From contig NZ_JAPIVG010000001.1 of the NCBI RefSeq assembly GCF_026240095.1, positions 310,001 through 374,000 on the forward strand: DNA of 64,000 nt, given 5' to 3'. Shown here in pieces: positions 23,780-32,934 of this stretch. Below the pieces are notes generated by a model. That model saw only the letters and a program-made list of their open reading frames with translations, was not told the origin of the DNA and ran no database searches. A program made the position numbers and the translations under genes. The stretch is from Pedobacter sandarakinus. GTDB taxonomy: Bacteria; Bacteroidota; Bacteroidia; Sphingobacteriales; Sphingobacteriaceae. Position 1 is the stretch's first letter; each line of letters begins with the position of its first letter.

Positions 23780-26734
23780 TTAAAAACCAACATTTAAACC
23801 TAATGTATATGTTCTTGGACGTGGATAAAGATTAAAATCGATACCTGAAACCAACTCTGGATCTAATCCTTTATATTGAGACACCACAAATACATTTTGA
23901 CAGTTAGCAGATATACGCATATTAGCGGTTCCGGATTTCGATAGTTTCCCTACGTTGTAAGATAATCCCAGGTTGTCCATCTTTAAGAAAGATGCATTTC
24001 TAATATAGTAGTCGCTTAAAAATTGATTAAACTGAAAATTAGTATTATAAAGATCTACACCCGCATTATTTAAGATACCTTGCGTACTTAATACATTGGT
24101 TCTGATACCAAAGTTTGAAGACACGTTATCATAGATATAGTTGCCAATGTTTGCTCTTAGCACGGTGCTTGCAGTCCATTTTTTATAAGTAAAGCTTGTT
24201 GTAAAGCCTAACGTGATTTTCGGATCTGGCGATTTGTAAAAATACTGATCTGAAGTGTTGATGATGCCATCGCCGTTCAAATCTTCATATACACCTTCCA
24301 AAGGCACGCCGGCAGCGTTGTAAACTTGTTTGTAGACAAAGAAAGCACTTGGAATTTGGTTAACGGCATTATATTTAAGTGTAACACCTGTTCCACCGGT
24401 AATATCTCCTGCACTTACTTTAGATCCCGGATCAGGATTTAATGTTAGATTGGTGATTTTTCTTTGGTTATAAGCACCATTGAAACCAAGATCCCAGTTT
24501 ACATTTTCACTCTGAATAGCTACAATGTTTAAGCTTACTTCCGCACCGCGTACGTCCATATTACCCACGTTTGTGGTTAACAGGTTACTAAAGTTAGTAC
24601 CAACGGGAATATTGATTATGCTCAGTAAATCTTTTGTTTTCTTGTAATAAACGTCTATGGTACCATATATTCTACCTTTAGCGAAGCCATAATCTAGACC
24701 TGCGTTGTATGTAGTTGTCGTTTCCCATCTCAAATCAGGATCGTACTCAGCTGGGCTATAGTAATTGTAGAAAGTGTTTCCAACTTGGTACTGACCGTTA
24801 TTGGTATTTGCATAGTATTTAGATAGATAATCATAATTGCCAATACCATCTTTATTACCTGTTTCGCCATAACTTAATCTCAATTTTAAATCTGAGATGG
24901 TTTTGCTATCTTTCAAGAAGTCCTCACCAATAATTCTCCAGGTAAAACCTACAGAAGGAAAATAGCCCCAACGATTGTTTTCGGCAAATTTAGATGAAGC
25001 ATCAGCCCTCATTGTTCCAGAAAGGATATACTTATCTGCATACGTGTAGTTAAATCTTCCGTAGTAAGACAATAATTTATTTTGCTGTACAGAGAAAGGG
25101 AAAACCGGAGTAGTTAATAATTCGCCAGTTCCTCTGTAGTTTGCGTAGTTGAAGTTAGTTGTAGCAATATCGTAATAACCGTAACCAGCAGTTACATCAA
25201 ATCTACTTTTGATGCTTTCTGCCGTTTTAACATAATTTAAATAAGCCTCAGAAAACTTATTGGTTTCTGTGTTCATCCTTCTCGAGAACGATCCGCTGGT
25301 GGATGCGCTTTGTGCAGCAAAAATTGGAACGATGGTACGGCCATAACCTTTAGATACATCATAACCTAAGTTTACATTTGCGTGTAATTCTGGCAAGAAG
25401 TGAAAAGAGTAATCCAATTTTAGGTTACCAAAGCTTCTTTCCGCGTTGCCTTGGTTATCTTGTAATCTAATTAAAGCAACCGGATTACGTGGTGCGTTTG
25501 GATTTGGCACTGTACCATTAATCCATTCGTAATAGTTGCCAAACTGATTATTTGCATTTACTGGTTTAGTTGGGTCGAACTGAATGGCAGCTCCAATTGC
25601 ACCATCATTTGCATATTGAGAATTGGTTAACGATCCTTTCAGATTTAATTCCGCTTTCAAATGATCGCCAAAGAATTTTGGAGTTAAAGTAAGTGCACCT
25701 GTAGCTCTTTTTAATTTCGAAGTGATTAATACACCATCTTGATCTAAATAACCAGCAGAAACGCGATATGGAACACCTTTAAAAGCACCAGCGATACTCA
25801 AGTTATTATCTGTAGTGAATGCCCTTTGATAAATTTCATCTTGCCAATCGGTACTAGCTGTACCTAAAAGGGCTTTTTGCGCTGCACTGCCGTTTGCGTT
25901 TACATAAGCACGAACCTCATCAGCAGAAAGTACATCAACTTTTCTAGCTACCGTACCGATAGAGTTGTTGGTATTGAAGTTAATTACTGGTGCACCAGAG
26001 GTACCTTTCTTTGTAGTTACCAAAATAACACCATTGGATGCTCTTGAACCATAGATTGCGGTAGCGTTTGCATCTTTCAATACCGTAATGTTTTCAATAT
26101 CATTCGGGTTGATTAAAGAAAGTGGGCTTGGTGCATTTCCAATTGAATTGCCACTAAATGGAACACCATCTACTACTATTAATGGATCGTTACTTGCGTT
26201 AAGTGATGCACCACCACGAATACGAATAGTACTACCACCACCTGGAGAACCGCCACCAGATACAATATTAACACCTGCAACTTTACCCTGAATTAATTGA
26301 TCTGGAGTAGTAATTGTTCCCTTTTGGAAATCTTTAGCATTAACTGAAGTAATGGCACCAGTTAAATTTTTCTTTTCTGCTGTTCCGTATCCAATTACAA
26401 CAACTTCATTTAATTTCTGTGCATCTGGCACCAACTGGAAAGTAACTGTTGCGTTTCCCGAAACGGTAACACCTTTGTCTAAAGTTTGGTAACCGATAAA
26501 ACTTGCAGATAAAGTAACCGATCCATCTGTAAGGCCGGTAATTCTAAATGTACCGTTTGCATCTGTCGATGTACTTCTTGTTGTTCCTTTAATAATAACT
26601 GAAGCACCAGGCAAAGGCAACCCAGTTTCATCAAGCACCTTTCCAGATACAGATCCGGTTTGTGCTTTTACCATCAATGCTGAAAAAACTAACAGCACTA
26701 AAAGCCCCTGTTTCAACAGGTAAAATACTCTCAT
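23780..26734 (-). CDS. SusC-like TonB-dependent maltodextrin transporter
   Basis: 984 residues. Signal MRVFYLLKQGLLVLLVFSAL is followed by a carboxypeptidase-regulatory-like domain (SGKVLDETGLPLPGASVIIK, about 28-105), TonB-box region LNEVVVIGYGTAEKKNLTGA, a plug with NDPLIVVDGVPFSG and ATAIYGSRASNGVILVTTKK, and a barrel ending TYTLGLNVGF with a terminal Phe. It lacks an STN domain, so unlike the 4816-8157 paralogue it is not expected to signal to a sigma factor; control instead fits the LacI-type gene and operators directly upstream. It should import maltooligosaccharides with the SusD encoded next. Confidence 0.94.
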   Translation of the reverse strand: MRVFYLLKQGLLVLLVFSALMVKAQTGSVSGKVLDETGLPLPGASVIIKGTTRSTSTDANGTFRITGLTDGSVTLSASFIGYQTLDKGVTVSGNATVTFQLVPDAQKLNEVVVIGYGTAEKKNLTGAITSVNAKDFQKGTITTPDQLIQGKVAGVNIVSGGGSPGGGSTIRIRGGASLNASNDPLIVVDGVPFSGNSIGNAPSPLSLINPNDIENITVLKDANATAIYGSRASNGVILVTTKKGTSGAPVINFNTNNSIGTVARKVDVLSADEVRAYVNANGSAAQKALLGTASTDWQDEIYQRAFTTDNNLSIAGAFKGVPYRVSAGYLDQDGVLITSKLKRATGALTLTPKFFGDHLKAELNLKGSLTNSQYANDGAIGAAIQFDPTKPVNANNQFGNYYEWINGTVPNPNAPRNPVALIRLQDNQGNAERSFGNLKLDYSFHFLPELHANVNLGYDVSKGYGRTIVPIFAAQSASTSGSFSRRMNTETNKFSEAYLNYVKTAESIKSRFDVTAGYGYYDIATTNFNYANYRGTGELLTTPVFPFSVQQNKLLSYYGRFNYTYADKYILSGTMRADASSKFAENNRWGYFPSVGFTWRIIGEDFLKDSKTISDLKLRLSYGETGNKDGIGNYDYLSKYYANTNNGQYQVGNTFYNYYSPAEYDPDLRWETTTTYNAGLDYGFAKGRIYGTIDVYYKKTKDLLSIINIPVGTNFSNLLTTNVGNMDVRGAEVSLNIVAIQSENVNWDLGFNGAYNQRKITNLTLNPDPGSKVSAGDITGGTGVTLKYNAVNQIPSAFFVYKQVYNAAGVPLEGVYEDLNGDGIINTSDQYFYKSPDPKITLGFTTSFTYKKWTASTVLRANIGNYIYDNVSSNFGIRTNVLSTQGILNNAGVDLYNTNFQFNQFLSDYYIRNASFLKMDNLGLSYNVGKLSKSGTANMRISANCQNVFVVSQYKGLDPELVSGIDFNLYPRPRTYTLGLNVGF

Positions 26735-27016
26735 ATTCGAAGCTCGTTTAAGTATAAAAATTTGGTTAAATATTATAGTGATTTACACATAGGCCTAATT
26801 TACAGCACTTAATCAGAATTCAAAATTTATTTAAAAAATATATTTTAGCGCTAAAAACTGAAGCCAAAAGTTGACGCAAAAATTAGCTTTTCAATAAAAA
26901 TAATTAAGCACAAATCGAACTTATGCTTTTTTATAATATTGATTATCAATTATTTATTAAGTATTTTTTCAAATTATATGTGTAATTTTTACACTAAGTA
27001 ATTTTGATGATCTTTT

Positions 27017-27032
27017 TCGGGAACGTTCCCGA
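27017..27032. promoter_or_regulatory. LacI-type operator, susC-proximal
   Basis: Perfect 16-bp palindrome TCGGGAACGTTCCCGA with a central CG, the usual form of a LacI-family site. It lies about 280 bases upstream of susC, 135 bases past the lacI stop and 44 bp centre to centre from the second site. Confidence 0.8.
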
Positions 27033-27058
27033 CAAAATTTGGCTTTTTGATACAGTAT

Positions 27059-27078
27059 TTTCGGGAACGTTCCCGAAA
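27059..27078. promoter_or_regulatory. LacI-type operator, lacI-proximal
   Basis: Perfect 20-bp palindrome TTTCGGGAACGTTCCCGAAA sharing its 16-bp core with the site at 27017. The 44-bp spacing is about four helical turns, so both sites face nearly the same side of the DNA. Confidence 0.8.
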
Positions 27079-27166
27079 TTAAGGCGAAATTCTGCGTATT
27101 TTACACTAAGTGAAGATTTTTTTTGAAATTTTTACACCGTCAGAAATGCTGTTTCTCAACTAGTTT

Positions 27167-28180
27167 TTAACCCTGCAAAGTCGAATTCCGAGCAATGATT
27201 TTGGAGCGAAGAACTACCTCGCTAACAAAGTTTTTTTCTTGATGCTTACCTAAGACTTTGAAAAGCAAATGAGCAGCTTCCTCGCCAATTTCGGTAGCCG
27301 GTTGAGTGATTGTGGTAAGTGATGGATTTAGCAGTGGTGCGATCTCCAGGCTCGAAAAGCTGATTACCTTTAAATCATTTGGAATGCTGATTTTAAGATC
27401 GTAACAGGCATAGTAAGTAGCGAAGGCCAAACGTTCTACCGATGTAAAAACACCATCGGGTTTTAAATCGGTAAGTGCAGTTTTTATAATGCCACTATTC
27501 TCTTCATAGCTGTTGCTACAATCTACAATTAATTGCTCTTCAAAATTAATATGATGTTTTACCAGCGCATCTATATACCCTTGCATGCGGGTTTTACCAA
27601 TCGATAGGCTTTTATTTACCACTAGATAGGCAATACGTTTACAACCTTGTTCAATAAGATGCTCTGTAGCCTGAAAGCTGCTATCATAGTCGTTCGTGAT
27701 GACTCTAGGTGTTTGAATGTCTTCGTAAATACGATCGAAGAATACGAGCGGCAATCGTTGTCGGCCAAATTCATTCAGGTAATTATGGTCGTTCGCCTCT
27801 CCTGAAACCGACATGATAATACCATCTGCCCGGCCATTGTGCAAGTGGCGAATGAAAGTTACTTCTTTCTTGTAATCATCGTCTGTTACATAAATTAAAA
27901 TATGATAACCTTTCTCCCGGGCAATTCGCTCGATACCATGAATGGCTTGAGAAAAATAATTATTGGCTAGTTCGGGAACAATGACGGCTATCGTTTTGCT
28001 TTTCTGCTCCCTCAAATTACTTGCATAGTGGTTAGGCTGGTAGTTTAACTCTTTCGCCTTGGCAAGAATACGTTCTTTGGTCTCGCTATTAATATCACTA
28101 TTATCTCTAAAGGCCCTAGAAATAGTAGAAGTAGATAAATTGAGCGCTTCAGCTAGTTTCTTAATATTAATGCTATCCAT
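27167..28180 (-). CDS. LacI-family transcriptional regulator of the starch locus
   Basis: 337 residues: N-terminal helix-turn-helix (INIKKLAEALNLSTSTISRA, residues 4-24) with hinge YQPNHYASNLREQKSKTIAV, then a periplasmic-binding-protein-like effector domain (LANNYFSQAIHGIERIAREK; GYIDALVKHHINF; VFTSVERLAFATY; TTITQPATEIGEEAAHLLF). It lies upstream of susC on the same strand with two palindromic sites between them. Gene position and sites suggest it controls the sus-like operon, either as repressor or activator. Bacteroides uses SusR instead; a LacI-type regulator with GH65/pgmB is the arrangement I associate with Flavobacteriia and Sphingobacteriia. The effector is presumably a maltodextrin or a phosphorylated sugar. 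Confidence 0.92.
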   Translation of the reverse strand: MDSINIKKLAEALNLSTSTISRAFRDNSDINSETKERILAKAKELNYQPNHYASNLREQKSKTIAVIVPELANNYFSQAIHGIERIAREKGYHILIYVTDDDYKKEVTFIRHLHNGRADGIIMSVSGEANDHNYLNEFGRQRLPLVFFDRIYEDIQTPRVITNDYDSSFQATEHLIEQGCKRIAYLVVNKSLSIGKTRMQGYIDALVKHHINFEEQLIVDCSNSYEENSGIIKTALTDLKPDGVFTSVERLAFATYYACYDLKISIPNDLKVISFSSLEIAPLLNPSLTTITQPATEIGEEAAHLLFKVLGKHQEKNFVSEVVLRSKIIARNSTLQG

Positions 28181-28372
28181 TTTGGCTTTACACCTTTCTA
28201 TTCAAAATTCGCTATAAATATATCATTTAAAACTACTATCACGTAATAGAAAGTTTTAAGGTAAGATTTAAGCCTATTGACTAGCCAAATCTTTTAACAC
28301 AAATTATTGACATAACTCATGAAAATACGTACTCTTTCCCAGACAATAATCGCTAATTAGAAAAGAGTGTAT

Positions 28373-28380
28373 TAATTTTG
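28373..28380 (+). promoter_or_regulatory. Possible -7 box for the receiver gene
   Basis: TAATTTTG matches TAnnTTTG exactly, about 120 bases before the receiver ATG. No TTTG-like -33 box is at the right distance. The surrounding 319-base divergent gap (28181-28499) shows nothing else clear. Confidence 0.3.
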
Positions 28381-28499
28381 CAAAACAAATAAATAAATTA
28401 ACAAACAAAAACGGGCATTTCGATATTAGTTGTTGTACGAGAACTTTAGTATCGTATTGAATAACTAACCTTACTGTGATATGAATAAAAACTATACTA

Positions 28500-28859
28500 A
28501 TGAAAAGTAAAAAAATACTCATCGCAGATGATGATGAAGGAATTGTGGACGCGGTTACGATGATATTAGAAGTAATGGGTTATGATGTTGAATCTACCTA
28601 CGATGGAGGTACGGTAATAGAAGCAGTAAAAAACAAACCCGATTTAATTTTATTAGACATTTGGATGAGTGGACACGATGGGAGAGATATTTGCAAAGCA
28701 TTAAAGAATAATCCGCTATATAACCAAATTCCAATCCTGATGATTTCTGCCAGCAGAGATATCAAGCAATCTGCTTTAGATGCCGGTGCAAATGATTTTA
28801 TGGAAAAGCCATTCGAAATGGATTCTCTTTTGAGCAAGGTTGACCATTTGTTAAATTAA
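28500..28859 (+). CDS. Stand-alone response-regulator receiver protein
   Basis: 119 residues forming a single CheY-like domain and no output domain. Key residues are all present: acidic pocket Asp10/Asp11, phospho-acceptor Asp53 (LILLDIWMSG), Ser83 and Lys103 (FMEKPF). Such single-domain regulators act by protein contact or as phosphorelay intermediates. There is no histidine kinase nearby, so the partner is encoded elsewhere. It is one of the few plus-strand genes and is divergent from lacI. The start ATG at 28500 is the only one before the conserved ILIADDD strand. Confidence 0.92.
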   Translation: MKSKKILIADDDEGIVDAVTMILEVMGYDVESTYDGGTVIEAVKNKPDLILLDIWMSGHDGRDICKALKNNPLYNQIPILMISASRDIKQSALDAGANDFMEKPFEMDSLLSKVDHLLN

Positions 28860-28971
28860 CGATTTAAAACAAAATCTTAATTAATCTTATTCCCATGGTG
28901 TATGGAGTGGATTTAACCTATTTCATATCTGGGTGCCCTTTCCAGAATTAAACTTATGCCTATTCTGGCAA

Positions 28972-29002
28972 ATTGAAAATACTTATTTGATTTGTATCTT
29001 TA
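28972..29002 (+). promoter_or_regulatory. Promoter for dinB
   Basis: ATTG (28972-28975), a 19-base spacer and TATCTTTA (28995-29002), each one mismatch from the Bacteroidota consensus. Transcription would begin near 29008, about 54 bases before the first dinB ATG. Confidence 0.4.
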
Positions 29003-29061
29003 GCAATATGGCTTATCTGAGTGCTTCACATTGTTGAAGTAATAGGCCTTGCTTGGATTGA

Positions 29062-30168
29062 ATGGAAAAGTTAGCAGCGCAAAAGATGGAGTATAGAAAG
29101 ATCATTCATATTGATATGGATGCCTTTTATGCATCTGTAGAGCAACGAGATTTTCTAGAATATCGAGGCAAACCGCTTGTGGTAGGCGGAAAGCCAGACA
29201 GCCGGGGTGTTGTGGCTACAGCCAGTTATGAGGCCCGGCAATTTGGTATCCGCTCGGCAATGTCTTGCAGCAAAGCCTATCAGCTCTGCCCTACTGCTAT
29301 ATTCGTTTATCCTCGTTTCGACGCTTACACTACAGTTTCAAAAGCCATTAGAGAAATTTTTAGCAGGTACACCGATATTATTGAGCCCCTATCTCTTGAT
29401 GAGGCCTACCTTGATGTTACTGCAGACAAACTTGGAATTGGATCCGCCATCGATATTGCAAAGTCTATTAAGGAAGCTATTAAAAACGAATTGAACTTAA
29501 CAGCATCTGCAGGGGTATCTATCAATAAATTTGTGGCCAAAGTTGCCTCAGATATGAACAAGCCTGATGGCCTAACATTTATCGGTCCGAGCAAAATTAA
29601 GGCATTTATGGAAAAACTCCCGGTTGAGAAATTTTTTGGGGTTGGAAAGGTAACTGCGGCTAAGATGAAAGCAATGCAAATTAATACCGGAGCGGACCTT
29701 AAAAAATTAAGTGAGGCTCAACTGATAGCACAGTTTGGGAAATCGGGAAAATTCTACTATAAAATTGTTAGAGGCATTGATGATAGAGCAGTGCAAGCCC
29801 ATCGGGAAACAAAGTCAGTAGGTGCAGAAGATACATTAGCGGAAGACACTAACGACCTGGCAACCATGCACGAGCTTTTAAAGCAAGTTAGCGAAACCGT
29901 AGCCATCAGGCTAGAGAAGCATCAGTTAAAAGGAAAAACCATCACCCTCAAAATAAAGTTTGAAGATTTTAAACTAATTACCAGGAGCAAATCTTTTCAA
30001 ACACCAATTAACCAGGCTGATAACATGTTTAACGAAGCCATAAATCTCTTACAAGAGGCGAATATCGGAACAACAAAAGTTAGATTACTAGGCATTACGC
30101 TATCTCGCTTTTATGATGATTTAATACCAGAAACCCTCACGGCTAGTCAACTCGAGTTTGATTTTTAA
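29062..30168 (+). CDS. dinB: DNA polymerase IV (Y-family)
   Basis: 368 residues with the Y-family motifs: IIHIDMDAFYASVEQRD (catalytic Asp and steric-gate region), PLSLDEAYLDVT (catalytic Asp-Glu), and SAGVSINKFVAKVASDMNKP. A helix-hairpin-helix thumb (KFFGVGKVTAAKMKAMQINT) and little-finger domain follow. The extreme C-terminus SQLEFDF fits a sliding-clamp-binding motif. The enzyme performs error-prone synthesis across damaged templates. M1 at 29062 or M9 at 29086 (MEYRKIIHIDMDAFY) could start the protein; the second is closer to the usual family N-terminus. It is monocistronic and converges on the DUF4965 gene across a bidirectional hairpin. Confidence 0.95.
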   Translation: MEKLAAQKMEYRKIIHIDMDAFYASVEQRDFLEYRGKPLVVGGKPDSRGVVATASYEARQFGIRSAMSCSKAYQLCPTAIFVYPRFDAYTTVSKAIREIFSRYTDIIEPLSLDEAYLDVTADKLGIGSAIDIAKSIKEAIKNELNLTASAGVSINKFVAKVASDMNKPDGLTFIGPSKIKAFMEKLPVEKFFGVGKVTAAKMKAMQINTGADLKKLSEAQLIAQFGKSGKFYYKIVRGIDDRAVQAHRETKSVGAEDTLAEDTNDLATMHELLKQVSETVAIRLEKHQLKGKTITLKIKFEDFKLITRSKSFQTPINQADNMFNEAINLLQEANIGTTKVRLLGITLSRFYDDLIPETLTASQLEFDF

Positions 30169-30172
30169 AAAA

Positions 30173-30224
30173 AATAGCTTTTATGCCTGATGTTTTTTAA
30201 CGTGCATCAAGCATAAAAGCTATT
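30173..30224. terminator. Bidirectional terminator between dinB and the DUF4965 gene
   Basis: AATAGCTTTTATGC pairs with GCATAAAAGCTATT (14 bp), extended inward by TGATG/CATCA. The minus-strand side is followed by a long T-tract; the plus side by the poorer GTATTT. It therefore stops minus-strand transcription strongly and dinB transcription more weakly. Confidence 0.8.
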
Positions 30225-30257
30225 GTATTTCTAACGGCTAATAATTATTTTTTGATA

Positions 30258-32747
30258 TTATTTTGCACGCTCTTGTTTAGCGTTGAGCTTATCAGCAAAC
30301 ATCTTCATGAAGAAGCCGCCAACAACACTACGGGCTTTAAAGTTATCTCTAATTCCTGTTTTAGAATCGTAAAAATCGTTTAATGGCACTCTTGATTCAG
30401 TTTCTATAGCATGCTGATAAACCGGATGGACCAAAGCTTCAAACTCCTTACGTGTAGGTGCAAAGGTTGCCGTCCATAAAATCCAGTCGTTTTTGGTATA
30501 TGCTTTACGACTATCAAGAGGAATACCATATTTGTTTTGCTTGGTAAGGTAATATTTTGTTTCAGTTTCGTATACCTTCTGCGGGAATAAATTTAAGTCT
30601 AATACCTTATCCCATACTAAATTATATTTCTGGCTCCAGGTATCTTTATTGTCGAAAGTTAAAGCATAGTGGTCGCCTGCATCAGCCATGTCTATCCATT
30701 TAGGAACCATTCCTTGAGCAATTTCACTGTATTTTTTTGCCACATCATTGTAACCTAAAGATTTTGCCAGTTGCGCATAACTTGCAATCCCAACAATTGC
30801 TTTAACAGATAAATTGGCATTTCGAGCCAAGTGCCCTGCAAAGTCATCTGTGCAGAGTTGCGTTTTTGGATCTAATCCCTCTCTGGTTAAATAATCTACC
30901 CATGTAGTTAAAGTTTTCCAGTGTTTTTTCGCATAATCTGCATTACCTTCAGCTTTGGCAATAGCCGCTGTTAAAATAATCATATTTCCAGATTCTTCAA
31001 CAGGCATTGGCTCTCCATAAGTTTGTCCGTTAGCTAAAGGGTAAGTACCCAAATCATGTGCAGCCCATGGGTGCGGGTATTTACCACTTTCACTAAAATA
31101 AAATATTCCATTCAGCATCCCTTCTAGCAAGGATGGATTGTATATCAGGTACAATGGTGCAGAGGGATAGGTAACATCAACCGTATTGATGAAACCACCG
31201 CTATTGTTTTCTTTTGATAACCAAAGTATTTCATTTTCGGGGCTTTTAACGAGTGTGTGTGCCGCAATACTTTGGCGATATCCTAAAACGCAAAGTGCAG
31301 CATACTCCTTCCCACCAGATTTTACTGCATCTGCATAAACGGTATTGTCGAACGTTGTACATTTAGACATTACAGACTCGTATTGAGCCTCAGCCGTTGC
31401 TAACTGACCCTCGATGGTTTCTTTACCAGAATTATTCCACCAAGGCCTTAAGTTTTTATTGAAATATTGAACGGAATAGATTTCATCGTAAGCCAACATT
31501 AAAAATTTATTTACAGGCTTGGCGCCTACCGTACCAAACGGTATGATAGTGTTTAGAGCAAGTGCTTTACCGCGTGATGAAGAACTGGTTGCATTTCCTT
31601 TTCTAAATGCATCAGCGGCGTCTTTTTCTGTACTAATAAATTGGGTTACATTGCTTGCTTTGCCCGCAGCTACGTAAAAGTAGCCCCAGTCAATACGCAT
31701 ATCGTCGCTTGCTTTTTGAAGGATAGGCTGTTCTACGGTACCAGCTTTTAGGAGCGATAATTTCGGTGTGCTATACTTTGTTGTGTTAACCTCTTGAGAT
31801 GGGCGGTATACAGCAATATTGGTAGAGGCACTAAGGTAAACCTTAACCTGATGACTTTTCCCATCATTTGCCATTACCTGGTAACTAACGTAAGATACTG
31901 GTCGTGCGAACAAAGACAAATCGTTCATCAACAAAGGTGAAGTAAAGGTTAGCTTCAAATCTATTTTGCCACAAGTAAATTTATAGATGGTTTGCGTTGC
32001 GGTAATATCTACACTTTTTTGTTTGGCTAGTTGAATCTGCTGTGCATTGTCTTTTTCTTTATTAACCAAGCCGAAATCCAGGTATCTACCGCCAGCAGTA
32101 TTAAGCAGGTGAATGGCAATAACATTTTCGCCAGTCTTTAGCGCACTTTTATCTCCAGCACTGAGGGCAACATAGGTGAAAGTATTTGTCCAACCTTCTT
32201 TCTTGTAAACCTTTTTGCCGTTTAAAAAAACTTCAATATTATCATCGTGATTAATTTTCAGGAATAACTCATTTATTGACGACGGATTGGAAACGACAAA
32301 CTTTCTTCTCACCCAGATATCGTGAGATTTCCATAAAGTTTTAACACTCTTCTGATCATCTCCGATTGGAGCAGCACCGGTTTTCCAGGCACTTGCATCA
32401 TAATTGAAATCGCTCCAATTGCCAGTAGGCTCACTTTCAGTATAGTTAACCTGATACCCTTTTTCATCAGAACTTGGTAAAATAGTTTTATAAATTGGTG
32501 TTTCCTTGCCTAAAAAGCGATAGATGTTTCCATCAACATTAATCATTCCTAACAGCGAATGGTCTGCGCCAGTCCAGTGAGTAGTAGATGATTCGTTTAA
32601 CTGATCTGTATTAGACCAAATGCTGAAATACGTATTGTGTGTAATTAATGGGTAAGATGGTGCCTTTCTTTCTTGCGCCTTTAAAAAGCTGCTCGAGAAT
32701 AAGGCGGCCAGCATAACCATTAGTTTAAGGTTTTTCAATTGTTTCAT
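30258..32747 (-). CDS. Secreted DUF4965/glutaminase A-type protein
   Basis: 829 residues with a signal peptide (MVMLAALFSSSFLKAQ). The N-terminal DUF4964-like region PSYPLITHNTYFSIWSNTDQ is followed by an inserted galactose-binding-like module (about 105-225, WKSHDIWVRRKFVV; LKINHDDNIEVFLNGKKVY), then DUF5127, DUF4965 (YRQSIAAHTLVKSPENEILW; NSGGFINTVDVTYPSAPLYL) and DUF1793 (MPVEESGNMIILTAAIA; LCTDDFAGHLARNANLSVKA). This is the architecture of fungal glutaminase A-like proteins, common in Bacteroidota loci; a glycosidase-like alpha-toroid is equally plausible. Activity cannot be fixed from sequence. Terminators on both sides isolate it from the large operon upstream. Confidence 0.85.
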   Translation of the reverse strand: MKQLKNLKLMVMLAALFSSSFLKAQERKAPSYPLITHNTYFSIWSNTDQLNESSTTHWTGADHSLLGMINVDGNIYRFLGKETPIYKTILPSSDEKGYQVNYTESEPTGNWSDFNYDASAWKTGAAPIGDDQKSVKTLWKSHDIWVRRKFVVSNPSSINELFLKINHDDNIEVFLNGKKVYKKEGWTNTFTYVALSAGDKSALKTGENVIAIHLLNTAGGRYLDFGLVNKEKDNAQQIQLAKQKSVDITATQTIYKFTCGKIDLKLTFTSPLLMNDLSLFARPVSYVSYQVMANDGKSHQVKVYLSASTNIAVYRPSQEVNTTKYSTPKLSLLKAGTVEQPILQKASDDMRIDWGYFYVAAGKASNVTQFISTEKDAADAFRKGNATSSSSRGKALALNTIIPFGTVGAKPVNKFLMLAYDEIYSVQYFNKNLRPWWNNSGKETIEGQLATAEAQYESVMSKCTTFDNTVYADAVKSGGKEYAALCVLGYRQSIAAHTLVKSPENEILWLSKENNSGGFINTVDVTYPSAPLYLIYNPSLLEGMLNGIFYFSESGKYPHPWAAHDLGTYPLANGQTYGEPMPVEESGNMIILTAAIAKAEGNADYAKKHWKTLTTWVDYLTREGLDPKTQLCTDDFAGHLARNANLSVKAIVGIASYAQLAKSLGYNDVAKKYSEIAQGMVPKWIDMADAGDHYALTFDNKDTWSQKYNLVWDKVLDLNLFPQKVYETETKYYLTKQNKYGIPLDSRKAYTKNDWILWTATFAPTRKEFEALVHPVYQHAIETESRVPLNDFYDSKTGIRDNFKARSVVGGFFMKMFADKLNAKQERAK

Positions 32748-32876
32748 GTTATGTGTGTGTATTTATTTGATTTTTTTCTGGTTAGAATAAAGAGGTTAAA
32801 CGTTTTACTAAAATATAAAAATTTATTTATAAAATGCGTCTGAATTGCTATTTCATAGCGAAGATGGCATACGCAA

Positions 32877-32914
32877 AAAAAAATACATGAAGGTTTTAAG
32901 CTTCATGTATTTTT
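32877..32914 (-). terminator. Terminator closing the double-SusCD operon
   Basis: AAATACATGAAG (32881-32892) pairs with CTTCATGTATTT (32901-32912) around an 8-base loop, with A and T runs extending the stem. The minus strand then reads a run of about nine T. It lies 22 bases past the last gene of the operon. Confidence 0.82.
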
Positions 32915-32934
32915 AGGTTTTTTATCACTTGATA

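Larger units (their letters stand above)
26986..27111. repeat. Direct repeat TTTTACACTAAGT flanking the operator pair
   Basis: TTTTACACTAAGT occurs at 26987-26999 and again at 27099-27111, 112 bases apart in the same orientation, bracketing both palindromes. A related TTTTTACAC follows at about 27128. The remainder of the 432-base lacI-susC gap is AT-rich; I could not find a convincing susC promoter in it. Confidence 0.6.

Noticed and set aside
26735..27016. susC promoter candidates such as TAATTTTTG near 26877-26885
   Set aside because: The -7 spacing is one base too long and no TTTG lies at 19-21 bases, so I do not call it.
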